Shown: positions 34,577 through 43,946, counted from the first letter of the stretch. The stretch is DNA of 59,204 nt from CBDHHC01 sp050633205 (GCA_050633205.1 JBOEGA010000078.1:1-59204), one strand, 5' to 3'. Notes: a model not told the origin generated them from the letters alone. Translations and numbers: made by a program.

Positions 34577-35686
34577 ATGACAAAATGGAATGTGATGATC
34601 GCAGGTGCGGGGAAAATCGGACAGATGCTTGCCGTTCTTTTACACGAGGCAAGATATTATGATGTTGTCGTAGCAGATGCAAATGAGAGTGCTTTGGCGG
34701 TAATTGCCAAAAAAGGTATTACAGTACAGAAAATTGATTTATCTGACGGGCAGGCCGTTATGATGGCGCTGAAAGATTTTGATGCAGTCATCTGTGCGAC
34801 ACCTTTCTTTTTAAATCACATCATAGCCAAAGCGGCGGTCGACAGCAGAACGCATTATTTCGATCTGACTGAAGATGTTGAGCAGAGCAGGAAGATCAAG
34901 GAACTGGCGCAGAATGCTGAAAGTGCATTGATGCCTCAATGTGGTCTGGCTCCGGGATTTGTTGGTATTGTCGGGTATGATCTTGCCAGACAGTTTGAGA
35001 AACTTGATGTGTTATCACTGCGTGTCGGTGCGCTGCCTTTATATCCTACAAATGCGCTGAAATATAATATGACATGGTCAACTGACGGTCTGATCAATGA
35101 ATATTGTAATCCGTGTGATGTGATTGATAATCATAAGAAAACCCAGGTTCAGCCACTGGCAAATCTTGAACACTTTTCTATCGATGGTGTGGAATATGAG
35201 TGTTTTAATACATCCGGTGGTCTGGGTACTTTAGGTGATGCTCTGGAAGGCAAGGCCCGATCAGTTACATACAGAACTATCCGGTATCCGGGACACCGGG
35301 ATATCATAAAATTGTTGTTGCATGATCTTGGTCTGATCAAGCGGCGGGACCTTATGAAAGATGTACTTGATACAGCATTGCCAATGACCAAACAGGATGT
35401 GATTGTTATCTTCTGTACGGCTTCGGGAATACGTAATGGCGTATATGAAGAACTGTCATATCTTAACAAGCCAAAAAGCAGGGAGATTGCTGGGGAAACC
35501 TGGGGTGCTATACAGGTTACTACTGCTGCCGGTGTTACAGGCGTTATGGATCTTATGAGACAGGAAAAATTACCGTCAAAAGGTTTTGTTACCGGGGAAC
35601 AGGTGAGACTGGAAGACTTTCTGGCAACACCATTCGGTGCTCTGTATAATGAGAATGGAGCTTCCGGTTTTGAACATGCGGCCTAG
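34577..35686 (+). CDS. Saccharopine dehydrogenase-like NAD(P) oxidoreductase
   Basis: 369 residues from ATG 34577, chosen over ATG 34568 because AAAGGA lies eight bases upstream and overlaps the earlier ATG. Rossmann motif 'VMIAGAGKIGQMLAVLLHEA', then 'YFDLTEDVEQSRKIKELAQN', 'MPQCGLAPGFVGIVGYDLAR' and a C-terminal 'FLATPFGALY'. This fits the saccharopine dehydrogenase / lysine 6-dehydrogenase family. Next to an ALDH7-type gene, oxidation of lysine's epsilon-amino group to the semialdehyde is the likeliest job; lysine 6-dehydrogenase and saccharopine routes cannot be told apart by eye. Confidence 0.8.
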   Translation: MTKWNVMIAGAGKIGQMLAVLLHEARYYDVVVADANESALAVIAKKGITVQKIDLSDGQAVMMALKDFDAVICATPFFLNHIIAKAAVDSRTHYFDLTEDVEQSRKIKELAQNAESALMPQCGLAPGFVGIVGYDLARQFEKLDVLSLRVGALPLYPTNALKYNMTWSTDGLINEYCNPCDVIDNHKKTQVQPLANLEHFSIDGVEYECFNTSGGLGTLGDALEGKARSVTYRTIRYPGHRDIIKLLLHDLGLIKRRDLMKDVLDTALPMTKQDVIVIFCTASGIRNGVYEELSYLNKPKSREIAGETWGAIQVTTAAGVTGVMDLMRQEKLPSKGFVTGEQVRLEDFLATPFGALYNENGASGFEHAA

Positions 35687-35702
35687 AAAAAAGAGGGATG
35701 AT

Positions 35703-37202
35703 ATGGACTATAAAGAAATATTGTCGAAGTCCGGCTTTTCTGATGAGGAGTTGACGGGTGGCACATTGCCGGTAAGAACTCCGATAGATGGGGCAGAGAT
35801 TGCCTGTATCGCTGAAACTTCACCAGCGGAAACAAAAAAAGCCATTTCACAGTCAGAGAAGGCTTTTCGCAAGTGGCGTATGGTTCCTGCTCCAAGGCGG
35901 GGAGAGCTTGTTCGACTGCTGGGAGAAGAATTACGGTGGTCAAAAGATGCGCTGGGGCAGCTTGTGACGCTGGAATGCGGGAAGATTATCTCTGAAGGTG
36001 GCGGCGAAGTTCAGGAGATGATTGATATCTGTGATTTTGCTGTAGGTGTTTCGCGCCAGCTATATGGCCTGACAATAGCCTCTGAACGCCCCGGTCACAG
36101 AATGATGGAAACCTGGCACCCTCTTGGGCCCGTAGGGATTATTTCTGCGTTTAATTTTCCCGTTGCGGTATGGGCATGGAATGCAGCTCTGGCACTTGTT
36201 TGCGGTAACAGTATTATATGGAAACCTTCTGAAAAGACGCCGCTAACGGCACTGGCCTGCCAGAAAATATTTGAACGGGCAGCAGAGCGTTTTGGCAGTG
36301 ATGCGCCCAAAGGGCTATCACAGGTTGTTATTGGCAAGGCTGATACAGGTGAAGCGCTGGTTGCTTCTGAAAGTATACCATTGATATCTGCTACAGGGTC
36401 TACACGCATGGGGCGTATGGTTGGGCCTAAGGTTGCGGAACGTTTTGGCAAGTCTATTCTTGAGCTTGGCGGTAATAATGCGATGATTGTAACGCCGTCT
36501 GCGGATCTGGATATGGCTGTGCGTGCAATTGTATTTTCTGCGGTTGGAACATGTGGTCAGCGGTGTACTTCATTGAGGCGTTTGATTGTACATGAGACGA
36601 TCAGGGATGATCTGACACAAAGGCTTGTTCAGGCGTATGAGAGTTTGAAAGTCGGTGATCCACTTAATGCGAAAACGCTGGTCGGACCGCTTATTGATGA
36701 AGGTGCGCGGGAACAGATGGGCAGGGCGCTGGCGACTGCCAAAGAGCAGGGCGGTAAGGTTCATGGTGGTGATGCCGTGACTGAAGCCGTACCATCAGGC
36801 GCATATGTTCGCCCTGCAATTGTTGAAATGCCTGAGCAATCCGATGTCGTGAAGCAGGAGACTTTTGCGCCGATACTCTATGTTATGGGTTATGAGGAAC
36901 TTGATAAGGCTATTGCAATGCAGAATGATGTTCCTCAGGGTTTGTCATCCTGTATATTTACGACGGATGTTCGGGAAGCAGAATATTTTCTGTCTGCGGC
37001 CGGATCTGATTGCGGGATAGCCAATGTCAATATCGGGCCATCGGGTGCTGAAATTGGTGGTGCGTTTGGCGGCGAGAAGGAAACCGGTGGTGGCAGAGAG
37101 TCCGGTTCAGATTCATGGCGCGGATATATGCGGCGTCAGACGAATACAGTTAATTATTCGACTGAACTCCCGCTTGCGCAGGGAGTTCAGTTTGATATCT
37201 GA
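35703..37202 (+). CDS. ALDH7-type aldehyde dehydrogenase (probable aminoadipate-semialdehyde dehydrogenase)
   Basis: 499 residues from ATG 35703 (good GAGGGA site); the longer frame upstream overlaps the previous gene. Motifs: 'SAFNFPVAVWAWNAALALVC', 'IIWKPSEKTPLTALA', 'ISATGSTRMGRMVG', 'ELGGNNAMIVTPSADL', catalytic cysteine in 'FSAVGTCGQRCTSLRRL', and 'PSGAEIGGAFGGEKETGGGR'. The last two are typical of antiquitin/ALDH7. It probably converts alpha-aminoadipate semialdehyde to 2-aminoadipate using NAD. It starts 16 bases after the dehydrogenase stop. Its 3' end contains a strong hairpin. Confidence 0.88.
   Translation: MDYKEILSKSGFSDEELTGGTLPVRTPIDGAEIACIAETSPAETKKAISQSEKAFRKWRMVPAPRRGELVRLLGEELRWSKDALGQLVTLECGKIISEGGGEVQEMIDICDFAVGVSRQLYGLTIASERPGHRMMETWHPLGPVGIISAFNFPVAVWAWNAALALVCGNSIIWKPSEKTPLTALACQKIFERAAERFGSDAPKGLSQVVIGKADTGEALVASESIPLISATGSTRMGRMVGPKVAERFGKSILELGGNNAMIVTPSADLDMAVRAIVFSAVGTCGQRCTSLRRLIVHETIRDDLTQRLVQAYESLKVGDPLNAKTLVGPLIDEGAREQMGRALATAKEQGGKVHGGDAVTEAVPSGAYVRPAIVEMPEQSDVVKQETFAPILYVMGYEELDKAIAMQNDVPQGLSSCIFTTDVREAEYFLSAAGSDCGIANVNIGPSGAEIGGAFGGEKETGGGRESGSDSWRGYMRRQTNTVNYSTELPLAQGVQFDI
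37162..37190. terminator. Hairpin inside the end of the ALDH gene
   Basis: CTGAACTCCC (37162-37171) pairs perfectly with GGGAGTTCAG (37181-37190), with a nine-base loop. It lies within the last codons of ALDH and ~20 bases past the stop of the convergent azoR gene, so it may act as a two-way terminator. Confidence 0.5.
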
Positions 37203-37210
37203 TCGTTGAA

Positions 37211-37858
37211 TTACAGGAACAACTGATCAATGTCTGTTCTGGCTTTTTCCAGTGCTGTTTGAACTGTCGCTTCGTCTCCTGTCAGGCTCTCTGCGGAGAT
37301 GAAACGCACATCTTTGATGCCAAGAAAGTCCAGAATGAACGCCAAATATAATTCAAGGAAGTTGGCTCCTCTGAAGTCGCCACCTTCCAGATATCCGCTT
37401 GCGCCATAGGCACAGATGACGCAAGCCTGTCTGACTTTGACCAAACCTCCAAAAGACTGACCATCAAAGGAGAATGTGTGACCTATTCTGACAATCTGGT
37501 CGATCCATGCCTTGAGGGACGATGGCACAGAAAAGTTATAGATTGGCGTCGTGATCAGTAAAGTGTCAGCTTTTTGAAGTTCGTCAATGAGCTGATCTGA
37601 CAGGGCGGTTGCTGCAGAAAGGTCAGACGTCATGGCTTCCGGGGGTGTGTAAAAGCCGGTAATAGTTGATTGTGCTATATGACCAATCGGTGGGGATAGC
37701 AGGTCACGGTAAACCAAATTGCTTTTACGTTTTGCTGACAGCCAACCGTTTTTTTCCGGATATTTTTCAAGCCAGCGCTTTTGAAAATAATCTCCAAGAG
37801 AGCGGGAGTGAGAGTCTTGTTGACGGGAACTTGCATCAATCCTTAACAGACTTGTCAT
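37211..37858 (-). CDS. azoR: FMN-dependent NADH azoreductase / quinone reductase
   Basis: 215 residues from ATG 37858, which has an AAAGGAGG ribosome site; the 37 upstream in-frame codons are discarded. Flavodoxin-like fold with 'LLRIDASSRQQDSHSRSLGD' near the start, 'LLITTPIYNFSVPSSLKAWI' and 'IVRIGHTFSFDG', the AzoR signature. It reduces quinones and azo compounds with two electrons. A LysR regulator is divergently encoded 113 bases away. Confidence 0.9.
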   Translation of the reverse strand: MTSLLRIDASSRQQDSHSRSLGDYFQKRWLEKYPEKNGWLSAKRKSNLVYRDLLSPPIGHIAQSTITGFYTPPEAMTSDLSAATALSDQLIDELQKADTLLITTPIYNFSVPSSLKAWIDQIVRIGHTFSFDGQSFGGLVKVRQACVICAYGASGYLEGGDFRGANFLELYLAFILDFLGIKDVRFISAESLTGDEATVQTALEKARTDIDQLFL

Positions 37859-37945
37859 GGATGCCTCCTTTAAAAGTTTAATGGGCTTATATGGGCAGAA
37901 GGCAAAATAAGATGTGCGATAATTACAATAAATGCCTTTGATTAC

Positions 37946-37962
37946 ATAAGAATGATGCTTAT
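37946..37962. promoter_or_regulatory. Candidate LysR-binding dyad
   Basis: ATAAG-N7-CTTAT, a dyad with AT-rich arms, lies ten bases before the LysR start in the divergent azoR/lysR gap. LysR proteins often bind such sites to control both the neighbour and themselves. The surrounding DNA is AT-rich, so confidence is limited. Confidence 0.45.
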
Positions 37963-37971
37963 ATTGCACGA

Positions 37972-38892
37972 ATGGATATTAGAGAACTCAAGCTGTTTAT
38001 AGAAACTGCTCATGCCGGGAGCTTTGCTGCTGTTGCCCGTGCGCATGATATTGATCCGTCCTCAGTTTCCCGTACTATTGCCGGGCTGGAAACTGAGCTG
38101 GGTATCAGACTGTTTCATCGTACGACAAGAAAACTGTCACTGACTGAATCCGGCGATATCTATTTACGGCAGGTCGAGCCTCTGGTTGAAGGGCTGTCAA
38201 GGGCGGGGGATGAAGCGCTTGCTGTCAGCACAGGACCGACAGGTATATTGCGCTTAACCTGTTCGGTGGCGTTCGGTTATGAATGTATTATGCCGATTGC
38301 AGGTGAGTTCAGGGAGGAGTTTCCAAATCTCAAGCTGGAACTGCTGGCAACAGACTCGAATATTGATCTGGTTACCGAGCGGGTAGATCTTGCTATTCGC
38401 ATGGCTCCATCGATTGATGCCAATCTTATCGGCACAAAGCTGATGCAAACCCGTTACAGAGTATGCGCCAGCCCGGAGTATATCAGCAGGTACGGACAAC
38501 CTGCGAGCCCTTCAGAATTATCAAATCATTCATGTCTGTTGCTAATGTTACCGGAGTACAGGACCAGGTGGTTGTTTAAGGATAAATCGGGGAGGATGAC
38601 AGAGGTGCCTGTAAGTGGGAATGTTGAGGTGTCAAACCCTCTGACACTTAAGGCAGGTGCCCTTTCGGGACATGGTCCAACTTTGCTGGCGAACTGGTTA
38701 GTAGACAGGCATCTGACATCCGGAGAACTTGTTGATCTGTTCCCAGATCATGAGGTTACGGCTACGACCCTGGGAACTGCGGCATGGCTGTTGTATCCCA
38801 GCCGGACCTATCTGCCGAACAAGGTTCGTGTGACGATTGATTTTCTGAAAAGAAAATTTGCAAGATTTTCCCCGAATGTCGGCAAAACATAA
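37972..38892 (+). CDS. LysR-family transcriptional regulator
   Basis: 306 residues. N-terminal winged helix 'LKLFIETAHAGSFAAVARAH' and 'PSSVSRTIAGLETELGIRLF', then 'HRTTRKLSLTESG', and a periplasmic-binding-like effector domain ('LIGTKLMQTRYRVCASPEYI'). It is divergent from azoR and most likely controls it in response to a quinone or electrophile, by analogy with other lysR-azoR pairs. Confidence 0.93.
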   Translation: MDIRELKLFIETAHAGSFAAVARAHDIDPSSVSRTIAGLETELGIRLFHRTTRKLSLTESGDIYLRQVEPLVEGLSRAGDEALAVSTGPTGILRLTCSVAFGYECIMPIAGEFREEFPNLKLELLATDSNIDLVTERVDLAIRMAPSIDANLIGTKLMQTRYRVCASPEYISRYGQPASPSELSNHSCLLLMLPEYRTRWLFKDKSGRMTEVPVSGNVEVSNPLTLKAGALSGHGPTLLANWLVDRHLTSGELVDLFPDHEVTATTLGTAAWLLYPSRTYLPNKVRVTIDFLKRKFARFSPNVGKT

Positions 38893-39040
38893 GAGCTATA
38901 TCATTATAGTTTAAGTATTATTTTCCGATTGATGCATTTTGTGCAGTAGTATATTGCCAGTATGGACGTTTCGCTTTGTCACTTGCTGTAATAACGTGAT
39001 TTCATAAGAATTCAGAAACACAGCACAGGACAGAGGGAAT

Positions 39041-39811
39041 ATGACAGATTTCAAAGACAAAACAGTTCTTATAACTGGTGCCAGCCGCGGGATTGGTGAG
39101 GCTACTGCGCGATTTTTTGCTGAACAGGGGGCAAATCTTATTCTGTTTGCCAGAAATGCAGAGGCGCTGGAAGCTATTGCCAAAGATATCGGGAATAGTG
39201 GCGGGTCGGCTATCTCTGTACCGGGAAATGTTGCGAGCTATAGTGATGTGCAGAATGCGGTTCAGTCGGCAATTAAAGAATATGGGCGTCTTGATATTCT
39301 GGTGAATAATGCCGGATTAATTGATCCGGTAGCATGTCTTGCTGAAAGTGACCCTGAAGTCTGGGGGCAGATTGTGGATGTGAATTACAAAGGGGTTTAT
39401 TACGGAATTCGATCTGCTGTTCCGGAGATGCTGAAAGCTGGTGGTGGTATAATTATTAATATCAGTTCCGGAGCTGCCACGGGTGCTCTTGAAGGCTGGT
39501 CTCATTATTGTTCGACCAAAGCGGCGGTTCTTTCGCTGACGCGGTGCACTGACAAAGAGTATGGCGATAAAGGTATTCGTGTTGTTGGTTTAAGTCCCGG
39601 AACTGTTGCCACCGAAATGCAGGTTGTGATCCGGGAAAGTGGAATTAATCCGGTCAGCCAACTTGATCCATCTGCACATATTCCTGCTGAATGGGTAGCA
39701 AAAGCTATTGGTTTTCTTTGTGGAGAAGGCGGTGCCGAATTTGCGGGTACAGATTTTTCGATAAAAAATAATGAAGGCAGAGAGCGTGTTGGTCTTCCGG
39801 CGATTGATTGA
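39041..39811 (+). CDS. SDR-family oxidoreductase
   Basis: 256 residues of classical short-chain dehydrogenase type: cofactor motif 'VLITGASRGIGEATARFFAE', 'DILVNNAG', catalytic Ser in 'IIINISSGAATGALEGWSHY', and 'YCSTKAAV' (Tyr-x-x-x-Lys). C-terminal region 'LCGEGGAEFAGTDFSIKNNE' fits the fold. Substrate is not evident. It stands alone, followed by a hairpin. Confidence 0.92.
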   Translation: MTDFKDKTVLITGASRGIGEATARFFAEQGANLILFARNAEALEAIAKDIGNSGGSAISVPGNVASYSDVQNAVQSAIKEYGRLDILVNNAGLIDPVACLAESDPEVWGQIVDVNYKGVYYGIRSAVPEMLKAGGGIIINISSGAATGALEGWSHYCSTKAAVLSLTRCTDKEYGDKGIRVVGLSPGTVATEMQVVIRESGINPVSQLDPSAHIPAEWVAKAIGFLCGEGGAEFAGTDFSIKNNEGRERVGLPAID

Positions 39812-39856
39812 TTTTCATATACTTTGCCGCCACACTGCAAGAAAGTCAGAGCGTAT

Positions 39857-39890
39857 GCCTGTACTCCCTGCAATGGCAGGGAGTACAGGC
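39857..39890. terminator. Two-way terminator hairpin, 15-bp perfect stem
   Basis: GCCTGTACTCCCTGC (39857-39871) and GCAGGGAGTACAGGC (39876-39890) form a perfect 15-bp stem with an AATG loop, between the convergent SDR and TAXI genes. There is no long U-tract on either side. Confidence 0.7.
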
Positions 39891-39895
39891 AGGTG

Positions 39896-41176
39896 TTAGC
39901 GTTTCTGGGTGCTGTTTCGCCAAGCGAGAAAGCGGAGGAATAAATGTTGTAACTCCCTGTCGCTGATCTTCTTTCCCTTATTGGTGAGTTTCAGAAACAA
40001 TGTGAACTGTCCGTACAACTCTTTTTTCTCGGCATTGCTGAGTTTGGTGCGTGACAGATTCAGGTCCGATGTATTTGCAATTGTGAAAATAGCAGTGGAT
40101 GCGTTTCTGTTGTTTACAAACTGGAACGAGTTATCGATCCAGTCCTGAGCTGGCTTGAAGCGTTGCCAGCCGGGAACTTTCGCAAGCGGACTGGTTGCAG
40201 ACCATTTTTTATGGCGGGCCGGTTTTTTGAAATCGGTGATGTAAGTGAACAGGTTGTATACCAGTAGTGCTGCTTTCTGATATCTCCGGGAATCTTCCGG
40301 CCAGTTGTATACAGCAAGAACGGTACTTGTTGCGATAGTCGGGATGGATTCGCCTTTTTTTACAAGTCCCGGATAATCCTGACTGTTAAATCTGGCCGGA
40401 AGATATCTTTCTGCCAGTTCCTGCGTGAATTTTACTGGCAACAGTTTCAGGCCCGAATTTGGCGGGATAAGGGAATACGCACTGCTTGGCTTTCCAGCAA
40501 GTACTATGCTGGCTGACAGCTCTCCTCTTTTGACCATTTCCAGGGCCAGGGACTGGTCAAAATAGGTTGGGATAACCGAGACATTGAAAGATTTCAGGAT
40601 GGACTGGCCTGTCAGTTCTGATGAGCTGCCACGATATCGGAAATTGACCTTTTTGCCCTCAAGGTCAGTGATATCATTGATTTTCGAGTTGGTAATAATG
40701 TGCAGTTCAGAGTCGAACAGTTTGATAATATATTTAACGCGGTTGCGAATATTTCTGTATTTCCTTTCGCGTTCCATATAGTCCAGAATGTCGGACTGAA
40801 CTATTGCCAGGTCAACGCCACGCAGGAAAAGCAAGTCTTCAATATTTGCCTTTCCTCCACGGCCGGATATGGGAAGCAGTCGTAGTTTGGGTTTTCTGTT
40901 GCTGTCAAGCACCGCAGCCAGATCAGCAGCAATTCGCATATAGGTTCCGCCGATATCTCCTGCAATAATGCCGACTGTACCTCTGTTTACCCGTGATATG
41001 TTTTTGTTGTGCTGTAGAGAAACATTTTTTATCTGGCTGTAATTCTGACCTGTTACACGAGGCGTCTGCAACGCAAGGTTTTGTGCGGCTGCACCTGTGG
41101 TTAGTGTGATCGTTGTCAGTATGCCTGGTACAAGCAGGAATAGTAAGTAAAAAACAAGCAGATAGCGTTTTGTCAT
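39896..41176 (-). CDS. TAXI-family (TRAP-type) solute-binding protein, paralogue 2
   Basis: 426 residues with a signal peptide ending near GAAAQ. Unlike the first paralogue it keeps the N-terminal glycine motif ('GIIAGDIGGTYMRIAADLAA'), then 'LLFLRGVDLAIVQSDILDY', 'DSELHIITNSKINDITDLEG' and 'IPTIATSTVLAVYNW'. The C-terminus again has a basic, helical extension ('LFLRFLAWRNSTQKR') as in 407-1768. No TRAP permease lies nearby. The shared extension suggests the two form a subfamily with a role other than simple transport. Confidence 0.8.
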   Translation of the reverse strand: MTKRYLLVFYLLFLLVPGILTTITLTTGAAAQNLALQTPRVTGQNYSQIKNVSLQHNKNISRVNRGTVGIIAGDIGGTYMRIAADLAAVLDSNRKPKLRLLPISGRGGKANIEDLLFLRGVDLAIVQSDILDYMERERKYRNIRNRVKYIIKLFDSELHIITNSKINDITDLEGKKVNFRYRGSSSELTGQSILKSFNVSVIPTYFDQSLALEMVKRGELSASIVLAGKPSSAYSLIPPNSGLKLLPVKFTQELAERYLPARFNSQDYPGLVKKGESIPTIATSTVLAVYNWPEDSRRYQKAALLVYNLFTYITDFKKPARHKKWSATSPLAKVPGWQRFKPAQDWIDNSFQFVNNRNASTAIFTIANTSDLNLSRTKLSNAEKKELYGQFTLFLKLTNKGKKISDRELQHLFLRFLAWRNSTQKR

Positions 41177-41697
41177 AACACGGTTACCCCTGAAATCATT
41201 GTTGTGGTATTATTTACCCGAGATAGATTTTTTCATTATTTTACTGAGCACTTATATATCGAGCAGATATACTAGTGAAAACTGTAGTTTTATCCAAGCA
41301 TCATAATATGGTTAAGGAATTATATTTCTATTTAAGATGAATATAGTGGCTGATAAGTATCATATTGTTTCCATTATAAGTTTGATTATGAACGACATTC
41401 ACGTTTTTAGTATACATGCTGTAATATTCGTACTGTATTGCCCTATATATATTTGGTTTTCCATTCTTGTGTTGAACGAATATGAGGTAATTTCGGATAT
41501 TACCTCGGTATTTTTTATCAGTACTACTCATTTCCCTTTCCAGAAAAGGAAGAAAGCCCGCAGGTTTTAATATATGAGTGGGTTGAAGAGACGCGTGGTT
41601 CAGAATAGCCTAGTTATAAAATCATTAAGTGAGTCGTTTATGTAAAAAGCCGGAGTGGCTGATTTCATTAGACAACAATAATAAAGGAACCTGTGCA
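41177..41697. other. Intergenic region upstream of mscS
   Basis: About 520 bases, strongly AT-rich around 41300-41560. It contains the hairpin at 41484-41506. Small open frames here lack coding character. The TAXI promoter and the MscS promoter must both be within it. Confidence 0.4.
41484..41516 (+). terminator. Hairpin with U-run in the mscS leader
   Basis: GAGGTAAT (41484-41491), loop TTCGGAT, ATTACCTC (41499-41506), then GGTATTTTTT: an intrinsic-terminator shape on the plus strand with no gene ending just upstream. It could end a small RNA, attenuate the mscS leader, or be a protein-binding dyad. Confidence 0.45.
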
Positions 41698-42609
41698 GTG
41701 AAGTGGATATTACTTGTTGTTTTTATAGCGCTGGGTGTTGCCGGCTATCTGGGGTATCTCGATCCTGCTATTACATTATTACAGTCCCAGGAATACTCAT
41801 TAAAGGTTGGAGAGAACCATATATCTGCCTGGATATTGATTAAGGGGCTGTTCTCGATTGTCTTCCTTTTCTGGCTGGCATCAATAATCTCTCAGATTGT
41901 TCGTTTGCGTGTCAGAAGCATGAAAACGCTTTCTTCGACAAACAAGGCGATTATCGGCAATCTCTCTACGATACTCATCTATATCGCCGCTGTGATTATG
42001 GTTACGGAGTTTCTGGGAGTTGATATTACAGCGCTTGCTGTGTTCAGTGGCGCTATCGGTATCGGTCTTGGTTTTGGCCTGCAGAAGATTACGTCAAATT
42101 TTATCAGCGGTATTATCCTGCTTTTTGAGAAGTCGGTTAAAGAGGGTGATCTGGTTCAACTGGCAGATGGTACAAAGGGTATTGTTCGTCACAGTGGACC
42201 GAGATTTGTTCTTATTGAAGGGTATGATGGCAAAGAGGTGATGGTTCCCAATGAGGAATTTATTACCAACAGTGTAATCAATATGACCTATTCAAATCCT
42301 CATGGTCGTATCGAAATTCCTATCGGTATTTCATATAGTTCTGATCCTGAAAAGGCTCGTCAGCTAATGATTGATACTGCTGCTTCCCACCCTCGTTGCA
42401 GTAAAGAGAACAAACCCCAGTGCTTTATGACGGAGTTTGGTGACAGCTCTATCAATTTCGTGCTGCATTTCTGGGTTGATGATGTGGTTAAGGGGCTTTA
42501 CGGGCCGCGAAGTGATGTCATGTTTGCGATCTGGAATGAATTTAATGATGCAGGTATCGAAATTCCATTCCCACAACGAGATGTGCATGTGAAGTCAGGG
42601 CAGGTCTGA
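41698..42609 (+). CDS. MscS-family mechanosensitive channel
   Basis: 303 residues from GTG 41698, preferred because AAAGGA lies nine bases upstream; an earlier in-frame start at 41629 has none. Three membrane segments: 'KWILLVVFIALGVAGYLGYL', 'WILIKGLFSIVFLFWLASII', and the pore-lining 'VFSGAIGIGLGFGLQKITSN' with the Gly/Ala pattern of MscS TM3. The beta domain ('LFEKSVKEGDLVQLADGTKG', 'VMVPNEEFITNSVINMTYSN') follows. It releases solutes on hypo-osmotic shock. Confidence 0.92.
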   Translation: MKWILLVVFIALGVAGYLGYLDPAITLLQSQEYSLKVGENHISAWILIKGLFSIVFLFWLASIISQIVRLRVRSMKTLSSTNKAIIGNLSTILIYIAAVIMVTEFLGVDITALAVFSGAIGIGLGFGLQKITSNFISGIILLFEKSVKEGDLVQLADGTKGIVRHSGPRFVLIEGYDGKEVMVPNEEFITNSVINMTYSNPHGRIEIPIGISYSSDPEKARQLMIDTAASHPRCSKENKPQCFMTEFGDSSINFVLHFWVDDVVKGLYGPRSDVMFAIWNEFNDAGIEIPFPQRDVHVKSGQV

Positions 42610-42619
42610 TCTGTGTTTT

Positions 42620-42651
42620 GAGCATCCTGTGTCTCAGGGTGCTCATTTTTT
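42620..42651 (+). terminator. Intrinsic terminator after mscS
   Basis: GAGCATCCTG (42620-42629) pairs with CAGGGTGCTC (42635-42644), ten pairs with one G-T, followed by ATTTTTT. It separates mscS from holB. Confidence 0.85.
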
Positions 42652-42728
42652 ACGGTTATTGTGGGTGTTTGGCGGTGCATATGGTTATGAAACTTGAAGC
42701 TTGCCGGAACATGGCATAATAACAGTTT

Positions 42729-43865
42729 ATGGCTAAAAAACCGAAACAGGTCCCCGATCAGGAATTATCACCGGAAGCAGACCGTCTTGAAGGATTTCCT
42801 CATCCTCGCGAGATGATGGATCTGTTCGGGCATAGTGATCAGCTTAAGCAGATCATGCAGGCCTGGGGTAGCGGGCGAATGCATCATGCCTGGATGTTGT
42901 CCGGACCTTCAGGTATTGGAAAGGCCACTTTTGCCTATCATATGGCAAGGATTATTCTGAGTTATGATATGCGGGATGGTGGCAAGCCTCCGCTTGATGT
43001 TCCTTCAGAAGACAGCAATGTTTCCCGTCAGATTTCCGCCCTGTCCCATCCGAACCTGCTGCTGATCAGGCGTAACTGGAGTATCAAGGATAAAAAGTTT
43101 CCGACAGCGATTACTGTTGATGAAGTCAGAAAATTGCGGAACTTTGTCGGCATGACTGCTCAGGCAGGAAGCTGGCGGGTCGTGATTGTTGATCGTGCAG
43201 ATGAGATGAACAAGAATGCGGCCAATGCCTTGCTGAAATCTCTTGAAGAACCACCTGTTAATTGTGTGTTTTTTCTGATTACTGAAGCATCGGGAAAAAT
43301 GCCGCCCACGATTCGATCCAGATGCAGGAAGCTGGATTTTAATGTGTTGAATGAGCGGGATCTCAGGCTTGCGGTACAAAATGCACGGCAAAAGGCGGAG
43401 CTTGATGAAATTGATCCTGTCCAGTTGAAAACTTTAAGCCAGATCAGTCAGGGCAGTGTCAGGCAGACACTGGAGTTGATGCAGGGGAAAGGGTTTGAAA
43501 ACTACGAAACCCTGATTAAGCTGTTTAAAACATTGCCAAAAATGGATTATGCGCAGGTGCATACATTAGCGGATAAGCTTTCTACTGCTGCGGCACTACC
43601 GGATTTTGAGATTTTCTGCACTCTGTTCAGTGACCTTTTGCGCCGCCTTATACGTATTGGGGCAGGAAGTGGTGAGGCTCCCGAGGCAGAAATTCATCTG
43701 GCACTCAAGCATATGCGTGAAGATACACTTGCGAATTGGGCCGAGCTGTGGGAAACACTATCCAAAGCAAAGCGAGAGACGCTGGCGCTTAATCTTGACC
43801 GGAAAAATTTCCTGCTGGAGGCCTTTCACAAGCTGGAAAAGACTTCCCGCATGTCTCCTGGATAA
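42729..43865 (+). CDS. holB: DNA polymerase III delta-prime subunit
   Basis: 378 residues. AAA+ clamp-loader protein: 'HHAWMLSGPSGIGKATFAYH' (P-loop region), 'VVIVDRADEMNKNAANALLK', 'SLEEPPVNCVFFLIT' and the sensor 'PPTIRSRCRKLDF'. The delta-prime subunit helps load the beta clamp. The thymidylate kinase gene often found before holB is not here. The downstream metG-tatD-MBL order is the conserved alphaproteobacterial arrangement. Confidence 0.93.
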   Translation: MAKKPKQVPDQELSPEADRLEGFPHPREMMDLFGHSDQLKQIMQAWGSGRMHHAWMLSGPSGIGKATFAYHMARIILSYDMRDGGKPPLDVPSEDSNVSRQISALSHPNLLLIRRNWSIKDKKFPTAITVDEVRKLRNFVGMTAQAGSWRVVIVDRADEMNKNAANALLKSLEEPPVNCVFFLITEASGKMPPTIRSRCRKLDFNVLNERDLRLAVQNARQKAELDEIDPVQLKTLSQISQGSVRQTLELMQGKGFENYETLIKLFKTLPKMDYAQVHTLADKLSTAAALPDFEIFCTLFSDLLRRLIRIGAGSGEAPEAEIHLALKHMREDTLANWAELWETLSKAKRETLALNLDRKNFLLEAFHKLEKTSRMSPG

Positions 43866-43867
43866 TC

Positions 43868-43888
43868 ACGCAGGATAGTGCGTTTTTT
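43868..43888 (+). terminator. Weak terminator after holB
   Basis: ACGCA-GGATAG-TGCGT followed by five to six T residues, right after the holB stop. The stem is only five pairs, so partial readthrough into metG is likely. Confidence 0.4.
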
Positions 43889-43946
43889 CAAGACCCAGTT
43901 TCAATAAAACAGCCGGGCGTCTCAGAATTACAGGATGTGGCCAATT

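Noticed and set aside
37859..37969. N-terminal extension of azoR to 37969
   Set aside because: The extension has no homology to the family, and ATG 37858 has a near-perfect ribosome site.
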